Shown in pieces: positions 1-7,468 of a DNA stretch of 21,001 bases. The stretch is from a virus. Positions within the stretch are counted from its first letter, which is position 1. Each line of letters opens with the position of its first letter. The stretch covers positions 1-21,001 of IMG/VR virus record IMGVR_UViG_3300027760_000097; one strand, 5' to 3'. Below the pieces are notes generated by a model. The model was not told where the DNA came from, did not search any database, and saw only the letters and a program-made list of their open reading frames with translations. The position numbers and the translations under genes are program-made.

Positions 1-185
1 GTACCCTTTTTAGGAAAAGGACAAACTTCTTTGGGCGCTTTGTAGTATTCCCCGTCTGGGTCCTTATAGAACCTATCCGCACTTTTATACCAATTTGGAA
101 TTTCGGTTTGTGTTGGGACGGGCTTAGAAACATCTTCTTTTTTTATCCAAGGCCTAAAAGGTCTAAATATGGCAACCAAAGACAT
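1..185 (-). CDS. Hypothetical protein, C-terminus cut by window edge
   Basis: The frame is open from an ATG at 185 to the left edge, giving 61 visible codons. The visible N-terminus begins MSLVAIFRPFRPWIKKEDV and contains an IPNWYK motif near residues 33-38, followed by a Lys/Tyr-rich stretch (DRFYKDPDGEYYKAPKEVCPF). The ATG overlaps the TAA of the oxygenase gene by one base (TAATG), which implies translational coupling. A Pro-rich opening followed by IPxWYK reminds me of an uncharacterised phage family found beside tail and accessory genes, but I cannot confirm that from a fragment. It is the last visible member of the accessory operon that also encodes the zinc-ribbon protein and the oxygenase. 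No function is assigned. Confidence 0.7.
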   Translation of the reverse strand, partial: MSLVAIFRPFRPWIKKEDVSKPVPTQTEIPNWYKSADRFYKDPDGEYYKAPKEVCPFPKKG

Positions 186-892
186 TACTTGTGCCCTAAC
201 TCATTAATGTCTGTCATAACAACAACGCAATATTTTGTTCCTGACACCATGGGCAGAGAGGCGTGTTCGTAAATGTAGTTTGAGGGAAATACTGCAATGT
301 CTCCTACTTTTGGTTTATAGATTAAATTATCAAGTCTTGGAAACTTTATATCTCCACCCTCATAATCATCATTAATATATATAACGGCAGATACTGTGCA
401 ATTATAAGCAGGGCCGTGGTCTGCGTGAATATTAAAGTGGGTCCCACTTCCCTCATACTTTACAAAGTTAAAAGCTTCATAATAAACTACGTTAATGCCC
501 CAGTATTTAGCATAATCATCTATGCAGTATTTAAGCTTTTGATAAATTTCTTCATGCAAGTCTATCAGTTCTGCATTTGATTCGTCTCTGAGCCCAAGCT
601 GTTCTTTTTTATATTTAAAGTCTACACAGTCTCTTGCTTTTTTAATTGGGGTATTAGAGTTTGTAACTCTAGCCTCTGACCATTTATATTTGCCATCTGT
701 TGATAGGTTAGACTCAAGGGTGTCAATGTATCTTGCAGCATCTTCACTAGAAAAAGTATTTTGGTAAACGTTTAGGCCCAAACCTAAGTTTTTAACACTT
801 ACCTTATTGTCTAACGCCCTTTCAGGGGTCCTATTTGATGCGGTCTCTGACCTATCCTTTGTAAACCAAATATTTTCGTTTTCGTTATGCAT
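185..892 (-). CDS. 2OG-Fe(II) oxygenase, prolyl-4-hydroxylase-like
   Basis: This 235-residue protein is a non-haem iron dioxygenase that would use 2-oxoglutarate and O2 to hydroxylate a substrate. The double-stranded beta-helix core spans about residues 136-230. The iron ligands fit an HxD...H triad: H156 and D158 in HADHG, and H210. The distal motif HASLPMVSGTKY (210-221) resembles the prolyl-4-hydroxylase pattern H..xPVxxGxK, with K220 as the expected 2OG-binding basic residue ten positions after the histidine; many other families have Arg there. EGGDIKF (178-184) is the usual strand turn between them. The first ~45 residues are polar and unrecognised. The start at 892 is ATG after a weak purine-rich stretch, and its first 8 bases overlap the preceding zinc-ribbon gene. 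The substrate is unknown; nearby proline-rich fibre proteins are candidates (inference). Confidence 0.9.
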   Translation of the reverse strand: MHNENENIWFTKDRSETASNRTPERALDNKVSVKNLGLGLNVYQNTFSSEDAARYIDTLESNLSTDGKYKWSEARVTNSNTPIKKARDCVDFKYKKEQLGLRDESNAELIDLHEEIYQKLKYCIDDYAKYWGINVVYYEAFNFVKYEGSGTHFNIHADHGPAYNCTVSAVIYINDDYEGGDIKFPRLDNLIYKPKVGDIAVFPSNYIYEHASLPMVSGTKYCVVVMTDINELGHK

Positions 893-1145
893 TTTTTTCT
901 TCTTCTTCCCATTTACCTAGGGGGCATGATGCTAGTTCTAGTTTTGCTTTGAATTTCATAACACACCCACATTTTTTGCATTGAGTAGTCAAAGACAAAA
1001 ACTCAGGACAGCCTCTACAGATATTTAATCTGTTGGAATACGCTTCTTCATCTACATATTGAGTACTTGGGTTTAGCAAATCCCAAGGTCTAGTATCTCC
1101 TAAATTTTGTTTATACTTTTGCCAAGGAGTTAAACCTTCTTCCAC
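885..1145 (-). CDS. Small zinc-ribbon-like protein
   Basis: This 86-residue protein has six cysteines in a metal-binding layout: C43 and C46 (CRGC), C56, C59 and C61 (CKKCGC), and C74 before a conserved-looking PLGKW end. The first 40 residues are Trp/Pro-rich (PWQKYKQ, RPWDLLNP). Small phage proteins with CxxCP...CxxCGC...CPLGKW are common near tail genes, generally with no known function. The start is GTG at 1145, preceded at about 6 bases by GAGAGG; no ATG fits. Its last 8 bases overlap the oxygenase gene, so the two are probably co-translated. A structural zinc site is expected. A role as an oxygenase partner or a nucleic-acid binder is possible but nothing in the sequence decides it. Confidence 0.85.
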   Translation of the reverse strand: MEEGLTPWQKYKQNLGDTRPWDLLNPSTQYVDEEAYSNRLNICRGCPEFLSLTTQCKKCGCVMKFKAKLELASCPLGKWEEEEKNA

Positions 1146-1164
1146 GGTGCCCTCTCTATAATTA

Positions 1165-1557
1165 TTAAAGTTCGGCTACCTCATAGGTGATGGTCGGGTT
1201 ACTTGAAAGGGCGGCAATCCTCATATCGTTGTCCCCGAATCCTACGCAATAGCCGTTCATCCCATAATAGACATTATCTTTAAGAAAAGCAAAAGACACA
1301 CACCCGTTTGTGCAAACCACTCCACAAGCCAGTCTGTGTTCTTCGCCTTCAGGAGCAATGAACTCTGACCCATTCCAAACACTAAGTTTGGCAGGGATAT
1401 AGTTCAAATGCGTTATATCTAGTATCTCTGGATTATTAGATAGAGCATAATCTTTGTCTATTTTAGAGTCTAACGGAAGCCCAGAATCATCTAACTCTAT
1501 TGAGTAGAAAATAATTTTATCTCCGTCTAAATTCAGGTAAAAGTTTTTTACTTTCAT
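1165..1557 (-). CDS. Hypothetical phage protein, tail-fibre associated
   Basis: This 130-residue protein matches no family I recognise. It is mostly short beta-like segments with acidic residues, a SVWNGSEF motif at 59-66, and cysteines at 78, 82, 86 and 104 (LACGVVCTNGC, GYC) that could form disulfides or bind metal. There are no membrane segments or signal peptide. The ATG at 1557 follows a good Shine-Dalgarno (AAGGAG, 5-base spacing) that partly overlaps the stop of the Phe-Pro repeat protein upstream, so the two genes are adjacent in one operon. Its place directly after the surface-protein gene suggests an accessory fibre or assembly protein; this is inferred from position only. Confidence 0.8.
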   Translation of the reverse strand: MKVKNFYLNLDGDKIIFYSIELDDSGLPLDSKIDKDYALSNNPEILDITHLNYIPAKLSVWNGSEFIAPEGEEHRLACGVVCTNGCVSFAFLKDNVYYGMNGYCVGFGDNDMRIAALSSNPTITYEVAEL

Positions 1558-1565
1558 ATCGCTCC

Positions 1566-2408
1566 TTAGTCGTCACAACCGCAAACATTACCGCAGTTAT
1601 CGACGATAATGCATGACCCGCCGCCACATGTCCTACTGCAATCTGTAATGCCACAATATCCGCTTGGTACGCAGGCAAAGTATGGAAAAAACGGCGGGAA
1701 GAATGGGAAATACGGTGGAAAAAACGGCGGGAAGAATGGGAAGAATGGGAAGAACGGTGGAAAGAACGGCGGAAAGAACGGAAAGAACGGTGGAAAAAAC
1801 GGCGGGAAGAACGGTGATAGGGTAGTGATTGACCCAGACGCAGGAGAGGCGGTGCTTGTTCCGTTAGCATTAGTTGCTGTAACTGTGTATGTCTGAGAAG
1901 TGCCACCCGTATCACTAATAACAATAGGAGATGAAGCCCCTGTTCCAGTAGTGGCATCACTGCCTGTTACGGTAAAGCCAGTAATAGCGCTACCACCAGT
2001 TGCTGGGGCTGTAAAAGCAATTGAGTTTTGATTAACTCCAGCGGTAGGGGTAGGGGCAGACATTGTTGCAGGGACTGTTGTTGCGGTAATAGAATTTGAT
2101 GCTGCAGATGCTTGAGAAGTTCCAGCAGCGTTAGTTGCTGTTACGGTAAATGTGTAAGCCGTATTAGATTGCAAACCTGTGACTGTAACTGGGGAGGATG
2201 ACCCAGTTCCAGTATACCCGCCAGGAGATGAAGTTACAGTAAACGATGTAGCAGCAGGGGATAGCGCAGGCAAAGAAAATGTAACTGTAGCTGCGCCATT
2301 GTTAAATGCTCTGCCTGTTCCAACATTTGTAGCAGTCCCGATTGTTGGCGCCGATGGCTCTAGAAAGTCGTTTGAAGCCTGTGACTTCTTTCCAAATCTT
2401 TTACCCAT
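1566..2408 (-). CDS. Surface protein: two FnIII-like domains, Phe-Pro repeat, Cys-rich tip
   Basis: This 280-residue protein has four parts. Residues 1-16 are a basic N-terminus (MGKRFGKKSQ). Residues ~17-110 and ~113-196 are two fibronectin-III-like beta-sandwiches, each with the strand motif TYTxTxTxTNAxGTS (YTFTVTATNAAGTS and YTVTATNANGTS). Residues 199-244 are made almost only of Pro and Phe (PFFPPFFPPFFPFF pattern) with three Tyr. Residues 246-278 hold eight cysteines (246, 252, 257, 261, 266, 272, 276, 278) with many glycines, probably a small disulfide or metal-bound knob. FnIII domains are frequent on phage surface proteins and bind sugars or other surfaces weakly. The ATG at 2408 has only a weak Shine-Dalgarno and begins 4 bases after the long fibre gene stops, so coupling is likely. 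A host-binding or capsid/tail decoration role is inferred. Confidence 0.85.
   Translation of the reverse strand: MGKRFGKKSQASNDFLEPSAPTIGTATNVGTGRAFNNGAATVTFSLPALSPAATSFTVTSSPGGYTGTGSSSPVTVTGLQSNTAYTFTVTATNAAGTSQASAASNSITATTVPATMSAPTPTAGVNQNSIAFTAPATGGSAITGFTVTGSDATTGTGASSPIVISDTGGTSQTYTVTATNANGTSTASPASGSITTLSPFFPPFFPPFFPFFPPFFPPFFPFFPFFPPFFPPYFPFFPPFFPYFACVPSGYCGITDCSRTCGGGSCIIVDNCGNVCGCDD
1677..1814 (-). repeat. In-frame tandem repeat encoding Phe-Pro tract
   Basis: The DNA is a degenerate array of 9-base (FFP) and 3-base (P) units. A longer block, plus-strand GGAAAAAACGGCGGGAAGAA, recurs at about 1684, 1720 and 1792, giving a 36-base (12-codon) higher-order period. All units keep frame, so copy number could change by recombination or slippage without breaking the gene. 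Confidence 0.85.
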
Positions 2409-2412
2409 TTTC

Positions 2413-5259
2413 TTAAGCCGTCAAGTCGCCGTAGACAACCCAAGTATTTGTTGCTCTCTTAAAGAGAGTTGCAGATGACCATTGAGTTCTTAGCTTTAAT
2501 CCTGGTGTTGAGTTAACTGTAACTCCAGCATCTCCTGCAATTGTTACTTGTCCTGTAGAAGTTTGAAGAATATCTATAGATGTTCCAACTGGATAAGCCA
2601 CTGCTGAGTTTAATGGAATAGTAATTGTTGTAGCACTTGAACTGGCAACTTCAATTAGAGAGTCTCTTTCTGTAAGTGCTGAAAGTGCATAGGAGGCTGT
2701 CTTTTGGATAATTGGTGTACGTGAGGGTACGCCTTCTTTTGTCTGTGTACCATCAGTAAACGCTAAACCAGCAGAAGATGCTGTTATTAATCCAGAACCA
2801 GATACTGTAAGTGCTGCTACAGTGTTTGTACCAGTAAAAGTTGGTGATGCAAGTGGTGCAAATCCTGAAATACTTGCACCCGCAGGAATTGTTACTGTAC
2901 CAGTAAATGTTGGTGACGCAAGGTCTGCTTTAAGTCCAAGGCTTGTTGATAACCCTGATATCTTAGACTGAGCAATAGCGGCTGACGCATTAATATCTCC
3001 GTCAACAATAGTTCCATCTAAAATCATTGCAGATGTAACTGTACCTGTATCTGCCGCAGTAATTGCAGTACCAGAAATCTTTGTTTTAGCGATTGCTGCG
3101 GAGGCATTAATATCTCCGTCAACAATAGTTCCATCTAAAATCATTGTTGAAGTAACTCCGCCAGTTGCAATATCAAGTGTTCCTGGCGTAGATTCTGTTA
3201 GACCAGAGCCAGCTGTAATTGCTTTAGCAGCATTAAATGCTACATATGTTACGTTTGTTGTCCCAATTGTAATTGCTGATGTATTAGAACAAACATACCC
3301 GTAGCCTGAGCCTACAGTACCTTCAAGTACAAGTGTAAAGTCTCCACCCTTTAGTTCTCCATCGGGAGTATTGTCTGCATCTGTTGCGCGTGACCATGCA
3401 CTTGCTGATGCTACATAGATACCGTTTTGAGTTCCTGTTGTTTGGTCTTTAACAAGAACACGGTCTCCAGCAACAACTGATACACCATCAATTGTTTGCG
3501 CTCCGCTTAGCGTAATATTTGCTGTTGTAGCAACTCGTACTGGTTGATGAAAGTTAAGTCCAGAAACAACATTGTCAACATATGCCTTTGTTGCTGCATG
3601 GAGGTCTACTGTTGGTGCGCCTGAAAGAGTAAGTGCTCCTGTCATCGTTCCGCCAGCAAGTGCTAACTTAGCATCAAGTGCTGTTTGTGTAGCTGTAGAA
3701 ACTGGTTTTGCCGAATCTGCAGTATTGTCTACGTTGTCAAGGCCGACCATTGTTTTTGTAATACCTGAAACGGTACCTGTAAATGTAGGCGCGTTTAGGT
3801 TAGCTTTTAGGTCAAGAGCTGTCTGCTGTGCTGTAGACACGGGCTTGTTGGCGTCTGACGTGTTGTCAACATTAGCAAGACCAACATGAGTTTTTGTTAC
3901 ACCAGAAACTGTTCCAGTAAATGTAGGGTTAGCAATTGGCGCCTTTAGGTCAAGGGCGGTCTGTTGAGCCGTTGAGACTGGTTTATTAGCATCGGTTGTG
4001 TTATCAACATTTGCAAGCCCTACGTGAGACTTAGTTACGCCTGAGACTGTTCCTGTGAAAGTTGGGTTAGCCAAGGGTGCATATGTAGAAGATGCTGTTG
4101 CAGAGGCAAGTTTTAAATCAAGTGCTGTTTGTGTTGCTGTAGAGATGGGCTTGTTTGCATCTGTAGTGTTATCTACATTCCCTAGTCCAACATCTGATTT
4201 AGTTAATCCAGATGGAGAGGTAATTGTTTTATTAGTAAGAGTTTGAGTTCCATTTGTTGTTACAAGTATAGATGTGTCTGTAATTCCGTGCACAGCGGTT
4301 GTGTCTGAAGAATGAGTAGAAACTGCGGTATCAGCATACGTCTTTGTAGCAAGTGCTGCAGTATCTGCAATTCCGTGTACGGAGGTTGTGACTGAGCTAT
4401 GTGTTCCTATTGCGTTGGTTGCATAGTCTTGTGTAGCAAGTGTTCCTGTTACATCTGGAAGAGTTAGGACTCTATCTGCTGTAGGGTCCTCTACTGCTAG
4501 TGTAGTTTCAAAAGCATTTGCTGTAGCGCCTTCAAATACAAGGTTGACACCCGTATCAAGAGACACTGTTCCAGTAAATGTTGGTGATGCAAGATTTGCT
4601 TTAAGGTCAAGAGCTGTTTGTGAAGCTTTAGTTGCAAGTGCATTTGTAACAGTTACTGAGAATGACGCATCATTTCCAAGGGCTGTTGCCAACTCATTGA
4701 GGGTATCAAGTGCACCTGGCGCAGACGCTACAAGGTTTGAAACCGCTGTTCCTACAAATGCTGTAGTTGCAATTTGTGTAGTAGCTGTACCTGCTGCTGC
4801 TGTAGGAGCTGTTGGAGTTCCTGTCAAACCTGGTGATGTAAGGGTCTTGTTAGTAAGGGTCTGTGTATTAGTTGTTCCAACTACCGCACCAGTAGCACCG
4901 TGTGCTTCTGTAAGATTTGCGTGTGTAGTAACATCTGAAGTAAGTGCTACTGTTCCTGTTGCGTCTGGAAGAGTAATTGTACGGTCGGCGGTTGGGTCAG
5001 TTACCGAAACCGTAGTTTCAAAAGCATTATCTGTTGCGCCTTCAAATGTAATGCTTGAGCCAAATGATGGATTTACTGTTGAATTAGCATCAATAAAATA
5101 GTCAAGGTTTATCCAGTGATTTGTACCATCACCAATTTTAAACTTGTTTGTATCGGTTTCGTACCCGATTTCGCCCGCGTTTAGGATAGGGCCGTTGCCA
5201 CTGTTAGTAGATATCCACTGCGCCGCAGTGCCCCTACGCTGTTGCATTCTTGTTGCCAT
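2413..5259 (-). CDS. Long tail-fibre protein with Mtd_N-type N-terminus
   Basis: This 948-residue protein is a modular receptor-binding fibre. Residues 1-55 (MQQRRGTAAQW... AGEIGYETDTNKFKIGDG) match the N-terminal domain type of the Bordetella phage major tropism determinant, used to attach fibres to the virion. FEGAT.NAFETT..VxDPTADR modules lie at 72-107 and 242-276. Four VGLxNVDNTxDxxKPVST repeats begin at 357, 413, 459 and 505. A module with GDRVLVKDQTTGTQNGIY covers ~567-676. MILDGTIVDGDINASAAIA occurs twice (705, 744), and PTFTG motifs recur throughout. Residues ~850-948 form a distinct globular C-terminal domain (LIEVASSSATTITIP...W). The start is ATG at 5259 after GGGAGGA. A candidate promoter just upstream could boost its expression. 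A trimeric, beta-rich adhesin is expected; no chaperone or peptidase domain was recognised. Confidence 0.92.
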   Translation of the reverse strand: MATRMQQRRGTAAQWISTNSGNGPILNAGEIGYETDTNKFKIGDGTNHWINLDYFIDANSTVNPSFGSSITFEGATDNAFETTVSVTDPTADRTITLPDATGTVALTSDVTTHANLTEAHGATGAVVGTTNTQTLTNKTLTSPGLTGTPTAPTAAAGTATTQIATTAFVGTAVSNLVASAPGALDTLNELATALGNDASFSVTVTNALATKASQTALDLKANLASPTFTGTVSLDTGVNLVFEGATANAFETTLAVEDPTADRVLTLPDVTGTLATQDYATNAIGTHSSVTTSVHGIADTAALATKTYADTAVSTHSSDTTAVHGITDTSILVTTNGTQTLTNKTITSPSGLTKSDVGLGNVDNTTDANKPISTATQTALDLKLASATASSTYAPLANPTFTGTVSGVTKSHVGLANVDNTTDANKPVSTAQQTALDLKAPIANPTFTGTVSGVTKTHVGLANVDNTSDANKPVSTAQQTALDLKANLNAPTFTGTVSGITKTMVGLDNVDNTADSAKPVSTATQTALDAKLALAGGTMTGALTLSGAPTVDLHAATKAYVDNVVSGLNFHQPVRVATTANITLSGAQTIDGVSVVAGDRVLVKDQTTGTQNGIYVASASAWSRATDADNTPDGELKGGDFTLVLEGTVGSGYGYVCSNTSAITIGTTNVTYVAFNAAKAITAGSGLTESTPGTLDIATGGVTSTMILDGTIVDGDINASAAIAKTKISGTAITAADTGTVTSAMILDGTIVDGDINASAAIAQSKISGLSTSLGLKADLASPTFTGTVTIPAGASISGFAPLASPTFTGTNTVAALTVSGSGLITASSAGLAFTDGTQTKEGVPSRTPIIQKTASYALSALTERDSLIEVASSSATTITIPLNSAVAYPVGTSIDILQTSTGQVTIAGDAGVTVNSTPGLKLRTQWSSATLFKRATNTWVVYGDLTA
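2987..3146 (-). repeat. Pair of identical 43-bp direct repeats inside fibre gene
   Basis: The 43 bases at 2987-3029 and 3104-3146 are identical, 117 bp apart (39 codons). They encode part of MILDGTIVDGDINASA in each copy. Perfect DNA identity where other repeats have drifted suggests recent duplication or gene conversion. Confidence 0.85.
3670..4191 (-). repeat. NVDNT fibre repeats, 138-bp period
   Basis: Four in-frame copies of a VGLxNVDNTxDxxKPVST...QTALD motif are present. The last three are spaced exactly 46 codons (138 bp) and the first is 56 codons away. Each repeat is followed by a PTFTGTVSG motif except the last. The DNA copies have diverged at third positions, so the array is older than the 43-bp pair further along the gene. 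Confidence 0.85.
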
Positions 5260-5285
5260 AGCTGTGTCCTCCCAGACCTTTTACT

Positions 5286-5316
5286 ATTATATCAGATAAT
5301 TAATTAAAATTATCTG
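5286..5316 (-). promoter_or_regulatory. Candidate extended -10 promoter with inverted repeat
   Basis: On the minus strand TGATATAAT (5294-5286) is a perfect extended -10 (TGnTATAAT). It overlaps an 8-bp inverted repeat, CAGATAAT at 5293-5300 and ATTATCTG at 5309-5316. No good -35 is visible, which extended -10 promoters can tolerate. It sits 26 bases before the fibre start at 5259. The repeat could be an operator or a weak hairpin covering the stop of the upstream gene. Confidence 0.45.
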
Positions 5317-5860
5317 TTGGACTCCCGCCGTCGTAACCACTATCCCAGGAATCTGTACCATAAAACCCAGCATCTATTATAGATATATTATCTAAGGGGG
5401 TTCCGCCGTCGTAACTACTAGTCCAGGAACTTGTATCATAAAACCCAGCATCTGCTGTAATTATAAATGTTGAATCATAGAACCCTGCATCTTCAAATAC
5501 AAAAACAATTAGCCCAGTACCATCAACCGCGGTGTCGTGAACATGCTGTCTAAGGTCGTCTGCAAAGTTAGCAAGCGCAATCCAATTAGCAGCTCCTGCA
5601 GAATAAACAGATAGACGCATTGATACTGTGTTAAACCATAGTTGCCCATCTACTGGAGAACCTGGTGCGGATGAGGAGGCAGGGGCAATACCATCCCCAG
5701 CACCACCCCCAGCACCACCACTTGATGCAGCCCAAGCTGTTCCGTTATAGATGTAGAGGGTTGAGTCAGTCGTATTAAAGTACAGGTCACCTGCACGTTG
5801 GCCAACAGGCTCGCTGCTTTTAGCCAGTACGTTTAGGGGTACTAATGCCTTTGTACTCAT
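5300..5860 (-). CDS. Small fibre/surface protein with DAGFY-YDGG repeats
   Basis: This 186-residue protein starts like other phage fibre N-termini (residues 1-45, with GDLYFNTTDSTLYIYNGTAW), repeats the same motif type at 66-97 (GSPVDGQLWFNT...), and has a Gly/Ala-rich linker at 48-58. After a QHVHDTAVDG segment, the C-terminal third carries DAGFY three times (124, 137, 163) and YDGG twice (150, 176), ending SPTDNFN. The repeats are also visible in the DNA. Its ATG lies 5 bases after the upstream fibre stop with no clear Shine-Dalgarno, so translation probably depends on coupling. A short tail or fibre-tip protein is likely; the receptor is unknown. Confidence 0.85.
   Translation of the reverse strand: MSTKALVPLNVLAKSSEPVGQRAGDLYFNTTDSTLYIYNGTAWAASSGGAGGGAGDGIAPASSSAPGSPVDGQLWFNTVSMRLSVYSAGAANWIALANFADDLRQHVHDTAVDGTGLIVFVFEDAGFYDSTFIITADAGFYDTSSWTSSYDGGTPLDNISIIDAGFYGTDSWDSGYDGGSPTDNFN
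5325..5492 (-). repeat. DAGFY/YDGG direct repeats, 78-bp period
   Basis: Two ~51-bp direct repeats (5325-5375 and 5403-5453) are spaced 78 bp apart, with a third partial copy at 5476-5492. They encode the DAGFY(D/G)T.SW.S.YDGG units at the C-terminus of the small surface protein. Differences are mostly silent third-position changes. Confidence 0.75.
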
Positions 5861-5865
5861 TTATA

Positions 5866-7455
5866 TTATCCGATTACGACTACTCTGTAGGCGTTAGATG
5901 ATGGTGCGGATGCAAATCCAAGTGTCACAGTGGAGGTTGTAGCGCGGGTGTTATCTACTATAACTTCGTCTCCAGTAGCCACTTCATAAACCTGAACGTG
6001 GACATCTAGTGTTCCTAGGTTGTGGGTAATTGTGTATGAGGTAGCTGATGTTGAAAGTGTGGTTGAGTACTTTCTAGCTACTACTGTGGCGTCAACAGAG
6101 ATTGTGTTAGTGCCCACGGTAATGCCGTTACCAGCGCCAATTGCAAAGCCGTTAGCGTCTGTAGCAGCACCTGAGTTGGTAGCAAGCTTGATAGAAGCTC
6201 CACCACCAGCTGTTTGCAAACCACCTGTTGAAAGCGGCTCAAAGGTGAAGTTAGAGCCAGTAAGTAGAACACCATTAGATGCTGTGTAAGTTCCAGCGCC
6301 AGAGAACTGTGTAAATGTAAGAGCTGTTGTTCCTAGAGTGATTGTGTCATCAGTAGTTAGGACATAGCCGTCGTTTCCGTTAGCTGTACCCTCTGAAACA
6401 AATACAAATAGTCCAGCAGTTACTTCGGAGCTTACGTTGGCATCTGTTGCACGAGTCGGTGCGCCTGACGCGTTAACAGTATAAATACCGTTTTCAGCTC
6501 CAGATGCCTGGTTCTTAATAAGGATACGGTCGCCAGTTGCAAGTGTGACACCGTCAATAACAGAACCATTAGCAAATGATGAAGCAAGAGTTCCTGCTAC
6601 TGCAGTAGCTGCACGAACTGATGCTTTAACATCAAGACCTTGAGCTGTTGAGTCTACGTAAGCCTTGGTTGCAGCATCTTGTGCGCTAACTGGGTCTGAT
6701 ACGTTGGTGATTAAGTTGCTGTTCATTGAGAACGAGCCGGTTGGAGCTGTTAAATCTGTAACTTTATTTGTACTAAGGATTACCGTTCCGTTAGCATCGG
6801 GAAGGGTGATTGTGCGGTCAGCTGTTGGGTCAGTAGCAGTAAGGGTAGTCTCAAAAGCATCTGCTGTAGCACCTTCAATAATAATTGAAGACCCAGTAAC
6901 TATAAGATTTTTGTTTCCATCAAGCCCTGCTACACCACCCGCTATACCGATGTCTGCAAGTTCAACGTATGAGCCTAAAGATGTGGATACGTCTTCTGCC
7001 AAAGCAACGGTTCCTGTTGCGTCTGGGAATGTGATAGTTCTATCTGCTGTTGGGTCTGTAACTGATACTGTAGTTTCAAAAGCATTTGCTGTAGAGCCTT
7101 CAAATACAATTGAAGAGTCTAAAGAAACCGTACCTGTAAAGGTAGGGTTAGCAAGAGGGGCCTTTAGGTTTAATTGACCTTGGATGCCTGAGGTGACGCC
7201 ATCTACATAGTTAAGTTCTGTAGCGCTTACGGCGGTTCCAGCAAGAATGTTGATTTCAGCTGCGGTAGCGGTTACGCCGTTAAGTCCAACAGCTTCCCAA
7301 ATAGTACCGTTATAAACACGCATTTCATTAGAAGCGGTGTTGTAGTAAACCTGGCCTGTTACAGGACTTGCTGGGTCAGTCGCTAGATTTTGAATACGAG
7401 CATTTTGAAGCTCGTTCTTCGTCAAATCAAGTGACGTTAAATATTTACGTGCCAT
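5866..7455 (-). CDS. Tail-fibre protein
   Basis: This 529-residue fibre has an N-terminal virion-attachment-like segment (MARKYLTSLDLTKNELQNAR, then GQVYYNTASNEMRVYNGTIW at 34-53). EGxTAxAFETTxxxTDPTADRTIT modules lie at 119-142 and 194-217, and an AATKAYVD motif at 261-268. A GDRILIKNQASGAENGIYTV module covers ~272-385 and parallels one in the long fibre. The C-terminal domain (~459-529) begins ARKYSTTLSTSATSYTITHNLG. That ITHNLG domain type also occurs alone in the next gene upstream. The start is ATG at 7455 after AAGGAG at 10 bases; the Shine-Dalgarno overlaps the end of the preceding gene. It probably forms a trimeric fibre or spike with the tip domain contacting the host or a partner fibre. 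Confidence 0.9.
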   Translation of the reverse strand: MARKYLTSLDLTKNELQNARIQNLATDPASPVTGQVYYNTASNEMRVYNGTIWEAVGLNGVTATAAEINILAGTAVSATELNYVDGVTSGIQGQLNLKAPLANPTFTGTVSLDSSIVFEGSTANAFETTVSVTDPTADRTITFPDATGTVALAEDVSTSLGSYVELADIGIAGGVAGLDGNKNLIVTGSSIIIEGATADAFETTLTATDPTADRTITLPDANGTVILSTNKVTDLTAPTGSFSMNSNLITNVSDPVSAQDAATKAYVDSTAQGLDVKASVRAATAVAGTLASSFANGSVIDGVTLATGDRILIKNQASGAENGIYTVNASGAPTRATDANVSSEVTAGLFVFVSEGTANGNDGYVLTTDDTITLGTTALTFTQFSGAGTYTASNGVLLTGSNFTFEPLSTGGLQTAGGGASIKLATNSGAATDANGFAIGAGNGITVGTNTISVDATVVARKYSTTLSTSATSYTITHNLGTLDVHVQVYEVATGDEVIVDNTRATTSTVTLGFASAPSSNAYRVVVIG

Positions 7456-7468
7456 TTATTTTTTCTCC

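Noticed and set aside
1677-1814. 36-bp periodic repeat resembling a CRISPR array
   Set aside because: There are no unique spacers; the units are contiguous, degenerate and in frame within a gene.
1609-1896. Plus-strand frame encoding a Gly-Lys-Asn repeat protein
   Set aside because: It is the exact complement of the Phe-Pro array. It has no Shine-Dalgarno, and the minus-strand frame carries flanking domains and fits the operon.
2413-5259. Diversity-generating retroelement target suggested by the Mtd-like N-terminus
   Set aside because: Only the attachment domain matches. I see no reverse transcriptase, template repeat or C-type-lectin variable region in the window.
4544-7177. Long plus-strand frames opposite the fibre genes
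   Set aside because: They are Val/Ala/Ser-rich mirror frames created by the repeated Thr/Ala-rich fibre codons, with no ribosome sites or motifs.
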